A stretch of 64,000 nucleotides of DNA from Cedecea neteri. GTDB taxonomy: Bacteria > Pseudomonadota > Gammaproteobacteria > Enterobacterales > Enterobacteriaceae. Below are positions 20,557-29,879 of the stretch, in pieces. Position 1 is the first letter of the stretch. The number at the start of each line of letters is the position of its first letter. The position numbers were made by a program, and so were the translations under genes. The notes beneath the pieces are model-generated. The model saw nothing but the letters and a program-made list of their open reading frames with translations. It ran no database searches and had not been told where the DNA came from. The DNA is taken from NCBI RefSeq assembly GCF_000758305.1, contig NZ_CP009458.1:1240001-1304000 (forward strand), given 5' to 3'.

Positions 20557-22578
20557 ATGCGTTTAAACCCTGGCCAACAACAAGCCGTCGAATTTGTCAC
20601 CGGACCCTGCCTGGTTTTGGCCGGAGCTGGCTCGGGTAAAACGCGCGTTATCACCAATAAGATTGCGCATCTGATTCGCGAAAGTGGCTATCAGGCGCGC
20701 CAGATCGCAGCGGTAACCTTTACCAATAAGGCCGCCCGCGAAATGAAAGAGCGCGTTTCGCAGACGCTGGGGCGCAAAGAGGCTCGCGGGTTGATGATCT
20801 CGACTTTCCACACGCTGGGGCTGGAGATTATCAAGCGTGAATATGCTGCGTTGGGGATGAAATCTAATTTCTCGTTGTTTGACGATACCGATCAGACCGC
20901 ACTGCTAAAAGAGCTAACTGAAGGCCTGTTAGAAAACGATAAGGTGCTGCTCCAACAGCTGATCTCGACGATTTCCAACTGGAAGAACGGCTTGTTGTCT
21001 CCGGCACAGGCCGCCGCGCAGGCGAAGGGCGAACGGGATCGTATTTTTGCCCATTGCTACGGCCTTTACGACACGCACCTGAAGTCCTGCAACGTGCTGG
21101 ATTTTGACGATCTGATTTTGCTGCCAACGCTGCTGCTGCAGCGTAATGCAGAAGTTAGGGAGCGCTGGCAAAACCGTATTCGCTATCTGCTGGTGGACGA
21201 ATACCAGGATACCAACACCAGCCAGTATGAGCTGGTGAAACTGCTGGTTGGCGCGCGGGCTCGCTTTACCGTTGTAGGTGACGATGACCAATCCATTTAT
21301 TCGTGGCGTGGCGCGAATCCGCAGAACCTGGTTCTGCTGAGCAAAGATTTTCCGGCGCTGCAGGTGATCAAGCTTGAGCAGAACTACCGCTCGTCCCGCC
21401 GGATTTTGAATGCGGCCAATATTCTGATCGCTAACAATCCGCACGTTTTTGAGAAGCGGCTTTTCTCTGAACTTGAACACGGCGCAGAATTGAAGGTCGT
21501 GACGGCGAATCATGAAGAGCATGAGGCCGAACGCGTTACCGGCGAACTGATCGCCCACCACTTTATTAATAAAACTAACTATAAAGATTACGCGATTCTG
21601 TACCGCGGCAATCACCAGTCGCGGGTGTTCGAAAAGATGCTGATGCAAAACCGCATCCCGTATCGCATCTCCGGCGGCACTTCATTTTTCTCGCGTCCGG
21701 AGATTAAAGATCTGCTTGCCTACCTGCGGGTGCTGACGAACCCGGATGATGACAGTGCATTTCTACGTATTGTGAACACACCCAAACGTGAAATTGGCCC
21801 GGCAACGCTGCAAAAGCTTGGCGAGTGGGCGATGCAGCGCAATAAAGGCCTGTTCACCGCCAGCTTTGATATGGGACTAAGTCAGACGCTCAGCGGGCGC
21901 GGTCTTGATGCGTTGCAGCGTTTTACCCACTGGCTGCGGGACGTGGCTGCGCTTGCCGAGCGCGAACCGGTGGCTGCCGTGCGAGATCTTATCCACGGCA
22001 TCGACTATGAAAGCTGGCTGTATGAAACCTCACCCAGCCCGAAAGCCGCCGAAATGCGGATGAAAAACGTTAACCAGCTTTTCAGCTGGATGACCGAGAT
22101 GCTTGAAGGCAACGACCTGAATGAGCCGATGACGTTAATCCAGGTAGTAACGCGTTTTACCCTGCGCGACATGATGGAGCGTGGTGAAAGCGAAGAAGAG
22201 GCCGATCAGGTTCAGTTGATGACCCTGCATGCTTCTAAGGGCCTGGAATTCCCCTATGTCTATCTTGTCGGCATGGAAGAAGGGATCCTGCCGCATCAAA
22301 GCAGCATCGACGAAGATAACGTGGATGAAGAGCGCCGCCTGGCTTACGTGGGAATTACTCGGGCGCAAAAAGAGCTGACGTTTACGCTGTGCCGGGAACG
22401 CCGGCAGTATGGTGAGCTGGTGCGCCCTGAACCAAGCCGGTTTCTGCTGGAGCTGCCACAGGACGATTTAAGCTGGGAAACTGAGCGTAAAGTGGTTTCT
22501 GCCGAAGAGCGGATGCAAAAAGGACAAAGTAATGTGGCCAACATCCGTGAGATGCTGGCCAAAGCGCGTAAAAGCTAG
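20557..22578 (+). CDS. rep: ATP-dependent DNA helicase Rep
   Basis: A UvrD/Rep superfamily 1A 3'-5' helicase of 673 residues. It removes protein roadblocks ahead of the replisome and binds DnaB. Motif I AGAGSGKT is at 22-29, motif II DEYQDTN starts at about 214, and motif VI VGITRAQ lies near the end. I start at ATG 20557 (MRLNPGQQQAV); a TTG at 20545 would add four residues. It is paralogous to uvrD at 52486 in the same window. Confidence 0.97.
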   Translation: MRLNPGQQQAVEFVTGPCLVLAGAGSGKTRVITNKIAHLIRESGYQARQIAAVTFTNKAAREMKERVSQTLGRKEARGLMISTFHTLGLEIIKREYAALGMKSNFSLFDDTDQTALLKELTEGLLENDKVLLQQLISTISNWKNGLLSPAQAAAQAKGERDRIFAHCYGLYDTHLKSCNVLDFDDLILLPTLLLQRNAEVRERWQNRIRYLLVDEYQDTNTSQYELVKLLVGARARFTVVGDDDQSIYSWRGANPQNLVLLSKDFPALQVIKLEQNYRSSRRILNAANILIANNPHVFEKRLFSELEHGAELKVVTANHEEHEAERVTGELIAHHFINKTNYKDYAILYRGNHQSRVFEKMLMQNRIPYRISGGTSFFSRPEIKDLLAYLRVLTNPDDDSAFLRIVNTPKREIGPATLQKLGEWAMQRNKGLFTASFDMGLSQTLSGRGLDALQRFTHWLRDVAALAEREPVAAVRDLIHGIDYESWLYETSPSPKAAEMRMKNVNQLFSWMTEMLEGNDLNEPMTLIQVVTRFTLRDMMERGESEEEADQVQLMTLHASKGLEFPYVYLVGMEEGILPHQSSIDEDNVDEERRLAYVGITRAQKELTFTLCRERRQYGELVRPEPSRFLLELPQDDLSWETERKVVSAEERMQKGQSNVANIREMLAKARKS

Positions 22579-22579
22579 A

Positions 22580-24064
22580 TTAATTGACGCTGAGCGGCCA
22601 GTGAACGTAGCTCTGCCACAGTTTTTCCTGTTCCAGCAGCTCGGCACCGAGAGGGTGACAGGCAAGCCAGGTGTCGGGCAATGCCAGATGCAGCGTTTCG
22701 CCGTCGGCCTGCAGTTTAATCTCGGGCAGGATATCGTCCCGGCGGCGGTTGGCGAAAATAATCGCCAGGCGTAACAGGCGGCAGAGTCTTTCCGCCACGC
22801 GCGGCGGGACAGCGTTTTGCTGGTGGAGCGAAGAGAGATCGACAGGATTGGTCTGATTAAGCAGTAGCGTTGCCAGCAATTTCTTCTGCGCGGGCGTATA
22901 GCCCGGCAAATCCAGGTTTCTCACCAGATAGGCCGCATGCTGCGGGGCATGTTTAAAATCGATGCTCAAGCCAATTTCATGCAGCAGAGCGCTGCTTGCC
23001 AACATTTGCTGACTGAGGGGATCCAGCCCCCAGGGCTCGGCGATTTGCGAAGCAAAATTCTGCGCAAGCTGCTCCACGCGAGCCGCCTGGCTGGTATCTA
23101 CCATAAAACGGCGCTGGACGTTACGCAGCGTTCTCTGGCGAATCTCCTGGTCAACCGCAAGATGCAGCATCCCGTAGACCAAACCTTCACGCAGCGCGCC
23201 ACCGGCAAGCGTCATGCATTCAATATCAAGCTGTTGGAAGATAGCGATGAGAATGGCCAGGCCGCTCGGGAAAACCAGCGCCCGCTCCAGCGTGAGTCCT
23301 TCAATTTCCAGCTCTTCCAGCCGGCCACACTGAATTGCTCGCTGCTTTAGCTGCTGCAGTTTTGCCAGGGTAATACGTTCGTCCATTCCCTGCGCCATCA
23401 TGATTTCCTGCAGCGCCTGCACGGTACCTGAAGCGCCGACACAAATCTTCCAGCCGTGGTTTTTAAGCTCGGCAATGACCGGGCTGAGTACTTCTGCAGC
23501 TGCCGCTTCTGCAGCCGCGAAGTTCTCCTGAGCAAGATTTCTGTCGCTAAAGAAACGCTCCAGCCACGTGACACAGCCCATTGAGAGGCTGAATAACGAG
23601 GTTGTCTGCGCCCCGGTGCCCGTTACCAGTTCGGTACTGGCGCCACCGATATCAACCACCAGACGGCGATCGTCGCCCCCGGTCGTGTGGGCAACGCCCT
23701 GATAAATCAGGCGGGCTTCTTCTTCACCGCGAATCACCTGGACCGGGCAGCCGAGGATTTCCTGCGCCTTTTGCAAAAAAACATCGGCATTAACGGCGAG
23801 ACGCAGCGTGGCTGTAGCCACAACGCGAATTTGATTCTGAGGGATATCCTGAAGGCGTTCGGCAAATAAGCGTAGGCATTGCCAGCCACGTTCCATGGCT
23901 TCCGGAGAGAGAACGCACTCGCTGTTGAGGCCAGCAGCGAGGCGGACTTTTCGCTTAATGCGGGTCAGGGTTTGTATGCTTCCTGCCACCTCACGCACAA
24001 CCAACATATGAAAACTGTTAGAACCCAGATCAATTGCTGCATAGAGTGAGGCGGTGCTTAGCAT
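22580..24064 (-). CDS. gppA: Guanosine-5'-triphosphate,3'-diphosphate pyrophosphatase
   Basis: A GppA/Ppx family phosphatase that converts pppGpp to ppGpp and also acts on polyphosphate. It has 494 residues. The actin-like ATPase fold shows phosphate motif 1 AAIDLGSNSFHML near residue 9 and DIGGASTEL in the first half. I start at 24064 (MLSTASLYAAIDLG) rather than the upstream GTG-type start at 24109. It lies 7 bp downstream of rhlB on the same strand, so the two form an operon, as in E. coli. Confidence 0.95.
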   Translation of the reverse strand: MLSTASLYAAIDLGSNSFHMLVVREVAGSIQTLTRIKRKVRLAAGLNSECVLSPEAMERGWQCLRLFAERLQDIPQNQIRVVATATLRLAVNADVFLQKAQEILGCPVQVIRGEEEARLIYQGVAHTTGGDDRRLVVDIGGASTELVTGTGAQTTSLFSLSMGCVTWLERFFSDRNLAQENFAAAEAAAAEVLSPVIAELKNHGWKICVGASGTVQALQEIMMAQGMDERITLAKLQQLKQRAIQCGRLEELEIEGLTLERALVFPSGLAILIAIFQQLDIECMTLAGGALREGLVYGMLHLAVDQEIRQRTLRNVQRRFMVDTSQAARVEQLAQNFASQIAEPWGLDPLSQQMLASSALLHEIGLSIDFKHAPQHAAYLVRNLDLPGYTPAQKKLLATLLLNQTNPVDLSSLHQQNAVPPRVAERLCRLLRLAIIFANRRRDDILPEIKLQADGETLHLALPDTWLACHPLGAELLEQEKLWQSYVHWPLSVN

Positions 24065-24071
24065 AGATTTT

Positions 24072-25340
24072 TTAACCTGCGCGACGACGATTACCACGAG
24101 GAGCGCCACCGCGGCGTGGACCGTTGCCTGGGCGGCTGCGGGTCAGACGTTTTGGCGGTGGGAACTCATTTAACAGTGCTTCAGCGTTATATTTGCTCAC
24201 CGGAATGGCGTGGCCAATATAGGTTTCGATTGCCGACAGGTTCAGGGCGTAATCTTCGCATGCGAGGCTGATCGAATGACCGCTTGCCCCGGCACGACCG
24301 GTACGACCAATACGGTGGACGTAGTCTTCGCAGTCGTCCGGCAAATCGTAGTTGAAGACGTGAGTAACGGCTGGAATATGCAGGCCACGAGCCGCAACGT
24401 CAGTTGCAACCAGAATATCCAGATCGCCACGGGTAAACTCTTCCAGGATGCGCAGGCGTTTTTTCTGTGCGACATCACCCGTTAACAGCCCAACGCGATG
24501 ACCATCAGCGGCCAGATGGCCCCAGATATCTTCACAGCGGTGTTTGGTGTTCGCGAAGATGATGGCGCGGTCTGGCCATTCTTCTTCGAGCAGCGTTTGC
24601 AGCAGACGCATTTTCTCTTCGTTAGAAGGATAGAAAAGCTCTTCTTTAATGCGGTGACCCGTTCTCTGCTCGGGCTCAACTTCCACATATTCCGCGTTGT
24701 TCATCTGCTCGAAAGCCAGTTCACGTACGCGGTAGGAAAGTGTGGCTGAGAACAGCATATTCAGGCGCTGAGTGACCGGCGGCATGCGGCGGAACAGCCA
24801 ACGAATATCTTTAATAAAGCCGAGATCGTACATGCGATCGGCTTCATCCAGGACCACAACCTGAATCGCGCCCAGGTTAATGTGATTTTGTTTGGCGTAG
24901 TCAATCAGTCGGCCGGTGGTACCGATCAAAATATCGACGCCGCTTTCCAGCACTTTCAGCTGTTTGTCATAGCCGTCGCCACCATAGGCAAGGCCAAGCT
25001 TCAGGCCAGTCGCCTGAGCTAACGGTTCCGCATCAGAGTGAATCTGTACCGCTAATTCGCGGGTTGGCGCCATAATCAAGGCGCGTGGTTGATTCACCTG
25101 ACGGTTCTCTGGAACCGGGTGAGAAAGTAAATAGTGGAACGTGGACGTCAGAAACGCCATCGTTTTGCCTGTACCGGTTTGCGCCTGCCCTGCAACGTCA
25201 CGATTCGCCAGAGTCAGCGGAAGTGCCAGTGCCTGAATTGGGGTGCAGTTATGGAACCCTTTATTTTCAAGGGCTTCAATCACCTTAGGGTGCAGGGCGA
25301 AGTCGGAAAACTTCTTTTCGGTCAAATGTGTTTTGCTCAT
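24072..25340 (-). CDS. rhlB: DEAD-box RNA helicase RhlB
   Basis: The degradosome RNA helicase that unwinds structured RNA for PNPase and binds the RNase E scaffold. It has 422 residues. The Q motif precedes motif I AQTGTGKT (53-60). DEAD is at 165-168, SAT follows, and motif VI is HRIGRTGRAG. The basic C-terminal tail (RPGNGPRRGGAPRGNRRRAG) is typical. It is divergent from trxA. Confidence 0.96.
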   Translation of the reverse strand: MSKTHLTEKKFSDFALHPKVIEALENKGFHNCTPIQALALPLTLANRDVAGQAQTGTGKTMAFLTSTFHYLLSHPVPENRQVNQPRALIMAPTRELAVQIHSDAEPLAQATGLKLGLAYGGDGYDKQLKVLESGVDILIGTTGRLIDYAKQNHINLGAIQVVVLDEADRMYDLGFIKDIRWLFRRMPPVTQRLNMLFSATLSYRVRELAFEQMNNAEYVEVEPEQRTGHRIKEELFYPSNEEKMRLLQTLLEEEWPDRAIIFANTKHRCEDIWGHLAADGHRVGLLTGDVAQKKRLRILEEFTRGDLDILVATDVAARGLHIPAVTHVFNYDLPDDCEDYVHRIGRTGRAGASGHSISLACEDYALNLSAIETYIGHAIPVSKYNAEALLNEFPPPKRLTRSRPGNGPRRGGAPRGNRRRAG

Positions 25341-25471
25341 AGTGTGGTAGAATATCAGTTTACTATTGCTTTACGAAAGCACATCCGTTGAAATAAACCG
25401 GGTGAAATAAAGTCACCCCAAGTTGGTTAATGCTACACCAACAAGGTAGACATAATCCTGTGGAGTTGAAC

Positions 25472-25801
25472 ATGAGCGATAAAATTATTCACCTGACTGA
25501 CGGCAGTTTCGACACGGACGTGCTTCAAGCTGAAGGGTTGATTCTGGTTGATTTCTGGGCAGAGTGGTGTGGTCCGTGTAAAATGATCGCCCCGATTCTC
25601 GACGAGATCGCTGATGAATATCAGGGCAAAATCACCGTAGCTAAGCTGAACATCGACCAGAACCCGGGTACGGCGCCGAAGTACGGCATCCGTGGTATCC
25701 CAACCCTGTTGCTGTTCAAAAATGGCGAAGTCGCTGCGACCAAAGTAGGCGCGCTGTCTAAAGGCCAGTTAAAAGAGTTCCTCGACGCTAATCTGGCATA
25801 A
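25472..25801 (+). CDS. trxA: Thioredoxin 1
   Basis: A 109-residue cytoplasmic thioredoxin with the active site WCGPC (Cys33, Cys36) and the cis-proline in GIRGIPTLLLF. It reduces ribonucleotide reductase, PAPS reductase and methionine sulfoxide reductases. The start at 25472 (MSDKIIHLTD) has a TGGAG ribosome site; an in-frame ATG at 25430 would add 14 residues foreign to the family. Confidence 0.97.
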   Translation: MSDKIIHLTDGSFDTDVLQAEGLILVDFWAEWCGPCKMIAPILDEIADEYQGKITVAKLNIDQNPGTAPKYGIRGIPTLLLFKNGEVAATKVGALSKGQLKEFLDANLA

Positions 25802-26162
25802 TGGAATCTCAGCCGGTGCGTGCCGCATTTGCATTTTTTTGCGAGCTGCTGGACGCCCGGCGTCACACATGCTAAGTTACCTATGACTTCGCTTTAAACT
25901 TGCCCTTAAGTTTGAATCTTTGTAATACCTTAATGCTTCCCGTTCGCTGTCAAATCAACTCTCTTTTACAGCAATCACAACGGACGCATAACCGAATTCG
26001 GGCTTATCACCCATTCCGTCTTGTCGTTTCAGTTCTGCGTTTTTCCTATGACCAGGCAGCGATCAGACATGTGTGGTAGCCACTAAACAGGCACGGATGA
26101 CCCTGCCATACCATTCACGAAACTAAGTTCGAGATTTACCCCGAGTTTAAGAACCCACCATT
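25802..26162 (+). promoter_or_regulatory. rho leader region, without a conserved rhoL frame
   Basis: A 361-bp interval between trxA and rho. In E. coli this leader carries the short rhoL ORF and the sites where Rho terminates its own transcript. The segment 26013-26065 resembles the end of rhoL in DNA (CCGTCTTGTCGTTTCAGTTC), but in the E. coli frame it has one base less and hits TGA at 26058, with an upstream stop and no ATG. A different 48-codon ORF (25933-26079) reads across the region but lacks a ribosome site. The region is C-rich, as expected for Rho utilisation. Confidence 0.6.
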
Positions 26163-27422
26163 ATGAATCTTACCGAATTAAAGAATACGCCGGTTTCTGA
26201 GCTGATTACTCTCGGCGAAAATATGGGGCTGGAAAACCAAGCCCGCATGCGCAAGCAGGACATCATTTTCTCCATCCTGAAGCAACACGCTAAGAGTGGC
26301 GAAGATATCTTTGGTGACGGTGTGCTGGAGATACTGCAGGATGGATTTGGTTTCCTCCGCTCCGCAGACAGCTCCTACCTCGCCGGTCCCGACGACATCT
26401 ACGTTTCTCCCAGCCAAATCCGCCGTTTCAACCTCCGCACAGGGGATACCATCTCCGGTAAGATTCGTCCGCCAAAAGAAGGCGAACGCTACTTTGCGCT
26501 GCTGAAGGTTAACGAAGTTAACTACGATAAGCCGGAAAACGCCCGTAGCAAGATTCTGTTCGAAAACTTAACGCCTCTGCATGCAAACTCTCGTCTGCGT
26601 ATGGAGCGTGGTAACGGTTCTACCGAAGACTTAACCGCTCGTGTACTGGATCTGGCATCACCAATTGGTCGCGGCCAGCGTGGCCTGATCGTGGCACCGC
26701 CAAAAGCCGGTAAAACCATGCTGCTGCAGAACATCGCGCAGAGCATTGCTTATAACCATCCTGACTGTGTACTGATGGTGCTGCTGATCGACGAACGTCC
26801 AGAGGAAGTGACCGAGATGCAGCGTCTGGTTAAAGGTGAGGTTGTTGCTTCTACCTTTGACGAACCGGCTTCTCGCCACGTTCAGGTTGCCGAAATGGTT
26901 ATCGAGAAAGCGAAACGTCTGGTTGAACATAAGAAAGACGTTATTATTCTGCTCGATTCCATCACTCGTCTGGCGCGTGCCTATAACACCGTTGTGCCAG
27001 CATCCGGTAAAGTTCTGACCGGTGGTGTGGACGCAAACGCCCTGCATCGTCCAAAACGTTTCTTCGGTGCTGCACGTAACGTGGAAGAGGGCGGTAGCCT
27101 GACTATTATCGCCACCGCGCTTATCGATACCGGCTCTAAAATGGATGAAGTCATCTACGAAGAGTTTAAAGGCACCGGTAACATGGAACTGCATCTGTCC
27201 CGTAAGATCGCTGAAAAACGCGTCTTCCCGGCCATCGATTACAACCGTTCCGGTACGCGTAAAGAAGAGCTGCTCACCACGCAGGAAGAGCTGCAGAAAA
27301 TGTGGATCTTGCGCAAAATCATTCACCCGATGGGCGAAATTGATGCGATGGAGTTCCTCATCAACAAGTTGGCGATGACCAAAACCAACGATGACTTCTT
27401 CGACATGATGAAGCGCTCGTAA
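26163..27422 (+). CDS. rho: Transcription termination factor Rho
   Basis: A 419-residue hexameric RNA-dependent ATPase, the E. coli length. An N-terminal RNA-binding domain (about 1-125, with the cold-shock-like fold GFGFLRS around 60) is followed by a RecA-type motor. Walker A is PPKAGKT near 179-185. The Q-loop and R-loop regions look intact. Rho is autoregulated by termination within its leader. It terminates many untranslated transcripts in the cell. Confidence 0.98.
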   Translation: MNLTELKNTPVSELITLGENMGLENQARMRKQDIIFSILKQHAKSGEDIFGDGVLEILQDGFGFLRSADSSYLAGPDDIYVSPSQIRRFNLRTGDTISGKIRPPKEGERYFALLKVNEVNYDKPENARSKILFENLTPLHANSRLRMERGNGSTEDLTARVLDLASPIGRGQRGLIVAPPKAGKTMLLQNIAQSIAYNHPDCVLMVLLIDERPEEVTEMQRLVKGEVVASTFDEPASRHVQVAEMVIEKAKRLVEHKKDVIILLDSITRLARAYNTVVPASGKVLTGGVDANALHRPKRFFGAARNVEEGGSLTIIATALIDTGSKMDEVIYEEFKGTGNMELHLSRKIAEKRVFPAIDYNRSGTRKEELLTTQEELQKMWILRKIIHPMGEIDAMEFLINKLAMTKTNDDFFDMMKRS

Positions 27423-27440
27423 GCAACAAAAACTCGGGGA

Positions 27441-27472
27441 ACGCCACGCTTAGTCGTGGCGTTTTTCTTTTC
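27441..27472 (+). terminator. Intrinsic terminator after rho
   Basis: The stem AACGCCACG/CGTGGCGTT is followed by TTTCTTTT. It separates rho from the ECA cluster. Confidence 0.88.
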
Positions 27473-27580
27473 TGCTAGATACGATATACAGACGATGAAT
27501 GTATTGGCTATCGTTATCTTTTCAAAATTCCTTTTGCCATGGAAACAATCCATCGCTAACGGTTTGTTCAGGGAGGAATT

Positions 27581-27661
27581 ATGTTTAATCTCTTCGGGAC
27601 AGTTGCATATTTTTACTATGCTGACTTTGCCCATAAATCTTGCAGAGACCTTTCACTGTGA
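27581..27661 (+). CDS. Short upstream ORF coupled to wecA
   Basis: A 26-codon ORF with one of the strongest ribosome sites in the window (GGGAGGAATTATG, AGGAG 27572-27576). The peptide begins MFNLFGTVAYFYYADFAH and ends CRDLSL; it is rich in aromatic residues. Its TGA (27659-27661) overlaps the wecA GTG (27658-27660) as GTGA. Ribosomes ending here could restart at wecA, whose own ribosome site is weak. I recognise no homologue. It may be a leader peptide or only a coupling device. Confidence 0.5.
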   Translation: MFNLFGTVAYFYYADFAHKSCRDLSL

Positions 27662-28749
27662 ATTTAGTCACCGCCGGAACTGACTTGCTCCTAATTTTCA
27701 TCTTTACTACCGCCTTTTTATTCATTGCACGCAAGGTAGCGAAGAGAATTGGCCTTGTTGATAAACCGAATTTCCGTAAGCGCCACCAGGGGTTGATTCC
27801 CCTGGTTGGTGGGATCTCTGTTTACGCAGGTATTTGCTTTTCTTTCATACTCGGGAAGTACTACATCCCCCACGGCTGGCTTTATTTAACCTGTGCAGGC
27901 GTCCTTGTTCTGATCGGTGCACTTGATGATCGTTTTGATGTAAGAGTGAAGATTCGAGCGTCAATTCAGGCAGTTATCGGCATCGTAATGATGTTCTATG
28001 GCAATCTGCATCTCAGTAGTTTGGGTTATATATTTGGTTCATGGGAACTGGTACTGGGCCCATTTGGTTATTTCCTGACGCTATTCGCCGTGTGGGCAGC
28101 GATCAACGCCTTCAATATGGTTGATGGCATTGATGGCTTACTCGGTGGCCTATCTTCTGTTTCGTTTGCTGCGATCGGCATCATTCTGTTCTTTGATGGT
28201 CAGTACAGCCTCGCGATGTGGTGCTTTGCCATGATCGTTGCCATCCTGCCATACATTCTGCTTAACCTTGGTGTGCTTGGACGTCGTTATAAAGTCTTTA
28301 TGGGAGACGCCGGCAGCACACTAATCGGTTTTACCATTATCTGGATCTTACTGGAAACGACGCAGGGGCAAACACATGCAATAAGCCCGGTGACTGCGTT
28401 ATGGATCATTGCGATTCCGTTGATGGACATGATAGCAATTATGTATCGTCGCCTGCGCAAAGGCATGAGTCCATTCTCCCCCGATCGACAGCATATTCAT
28501 CATTTGATCATGCGCGCTGGGTTTACTTCAAGACAGGCGTTTGTGCTGATCACCCTTGCCGCAGCGTTACTCGCTGCCATTGGTGTTACTGCTGAGTATC
28601 TACATTTTATTCCAGAGTGGGTGATGTTGGCATTATTCTTGCTAGCATTCGTGCTATACGATTTTTGTATTAAGCGGGCCTGGAAAGTGGCGCGTTTTAT
28701 CAGGCGTCATAAACGTCGTGTTCGCAGAAACAACAACGTAAACATTTAG
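27658..28749 (+). CDS. wecA: UDP-GlcNAc:undecaprenyl-phosphate GlcNAc-1-P transferase
   Basis: Initiates ECA, and often O-antigen, synthesis by transferring GlcNAc-1-phosphate to undecaprenyl phosphate at the inner membrane. It has 363 residues and about 11 membrane helices. Key motifs are DDRFD (90-94), NMVDGIDGLLGG (Asp156, Asp159) and DRQHIHH (near 275-281). I start at GTG 27658, giving VNLVTAGTD aligned with E. coli MNLLTVSTD. The frame is open to a TTG at 27640. It is the first gene of the ECA cluster, and the GTG overlaps the stop of the short ORF before it. Confidence 0.94.
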   Translation: MNLVTAGTDLLLIFIFTTAFLFIARKVAKRIGLVDKPNFRKRHQGLIPLVGGISVYAGICFSFILGKYYIPHGWLYLTCAGVLVLIGALDDRFDVRVKIRASIQAVIGIVMMFYGNLHLSSLGYIFGSWELVLGPFGYFLTLFAVWAAINAFNMVDGIDGLLGGLSSVSFAAIGIILFFDGQYSLAMWCFAMIVAILPYILLNLGVLGRRYKVFMGDAGSTLIGFTIIWILLETTQGQTHAISPVTALWIIAIPLMDMIAIMYRRLRKGMSPFSPDRQHIHHLIMRAGFTSRQAFVLITLAAALLAAIGVTAEYLHFIPEWVMLALFLLAFVLYDFCIKRAWKVARFIRRHKRRVRRNNNVNI

Positions 28750-28771
28750 TCTGACTTGAATTGGGGAAGCG

Positions 28772-29818
28772 ATGAAAGAGCATGTGCCAGGTAATTACCC
28801 GGTAGTGGAGAACGAGCTGGATATTCGCGGCTTGTTTCGCACGCTGTGGCAGGGCAAATTCTGGATTATCGGAATCGCCTTTGTGTTTGCCCTTATTGCG
28901 CTGATTTACACCTTCTTAGCGAAACAAGAGTGGAGTGCAACGGCGATCACCGACCGCCCGACAGTCAATATGCTGGGGGGTTACTATTCTCAGCAGCAGT
29001 TTCTGCGCAACCTCGATGTAAAAGCCAATATGGCGACGACAGATCAGCCTTCGGTCATGGATGAAGCGTACAAAGAATTCATCGTACAGCTTTCAGCCTA
29101 TGATACCCGCAGGGATTTCTGGCTACAGACGGATTACTACAAGCAGCGCCAGGTGGGGAATAGCAAAGCCGATGCCGCACTGTTGGATGAGATCGTCGAT
29201 AATATCCAGTACACGCCGGGCGACAGCGCTCGTAACATCAGCGATAGCGTAAAGCTGGTGGCTGAAACTGCCGCTGATGCCAATAACCTTTTGCGGCAAT
29301 ATGTCGCCTTTGCCAGCCAGCGTGCAGCTAGCCATTTAAATGAAGAGCTTACAGGTGCCTGGGCTGCGCGTACCGTTCAGATGAAAGCGCAGGTAAAACG
29401 GCAGGAAGCCGTGGCGAATTCTATCTACGATCGCAAAATCAAAAGCATTGAGCAGGCACTAAAAGTTGCTCAACAGCAAAATATCACCCGCAGCGAAACG
29501 AACGTTCCTGCAGAAGAACTTCCGGATTCAGAAATGTTCATGCTGGGTCGTCCTATGTTGCAGGCGCGCCTGGAAAGCCTCCAGGCCGTAGGGCCTGATT
29601 TTGATATCGATTACGATCAAAACCGGGCGATGTTAAATACGCTGAATGTTGGGCCGACAGTCGATGTTCGTTTCCAGACCTACCGCTATTTACGCACGCC
29701 GGAAGAGCCAGTTAAGCGTGATAGCCCTCGTCGTGCGTTCTTGCTGATTATGTGGGGTGCGGTTGGGGCGCTTATTGGTGCTGGCGTAGCGTTAGCTCGC
29801 CGTCAAAAGACAGCGTAA
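28772..29818 (+). CDS. wzzE: ECA polysaccharide chain-length regulator
   Basis: A polysaccharide co-polymerase class 1 protein that sets the modal length of ECA chains. It has 348 residues with the typical two membrane segments (about 31-52 and 322-342) flanking a large periplasmic coiled domain. The proline-rich segment before the second helix (RTPEEPVKRDSPRR) is a Wzz hallmark. It follows wecA by 22 bp. Confidence 0.95.
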   Translation: MKEHVPGNYPVVENELDIRGLFRTLWQGKFWIIGIAFVFALIALIYTFLAKQEWSATAITDRPTVNMLGGYYSQQQFLRNLDVKANMATTDQPSVMDEAYKEFIVQLSAYDTRRDFWLQTDYYKQRQVGNSKADAALLDEIVDNIQYTPGDSARNISDSVKLVAETAADANNLLRQYVAFASQRAASHLNEELTGAWAARTVQMKAQVKRQEAVANSIYDRKIKSIEQALKVAQQQNITRSETNVPAEELPDSEMFMLGRPMLQARLESLQAVGPDFDIDYDQNRAMLNTLNVGPTVDVRFQTYRYLRTPEEPVKRDSPRRAFLLIMWGAVGALIGAGVALARRQKTA

Positions 29819-29829
29819 GCCCTTTCCTG

Positions 29830-29857
29830 GTGGAGGAGCGATGGAATGTCTCCACCT
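29830..29857 (+). promoter_or_regulatory. Hairpin containing a ribosome site upstream of wecB
   Basis: The inverted repeat GGTGGAG (29830-29836) and CTCCACC (29851-29857) has a 14-nt loop. The left arm contains a GGAGG ribosome site for an in-frame ATG at 29841 in the loop. Folding would hide that site. It may decide between the 389-residue and the 376-residue form of WecB, or throttle translation. This is a sequence-only inference. Confidence 0.4.
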
Positions 29858-29879
29858 TATTCAACATAAGAGAATCACC

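Noticed and set aside
27456..27683. 75-codon ORF after rho that overlaps wecA
   Set aside because: It has no ribosome site and runs out of frame through the rho terminator region; the shorter ORF at 27581 is better supported.
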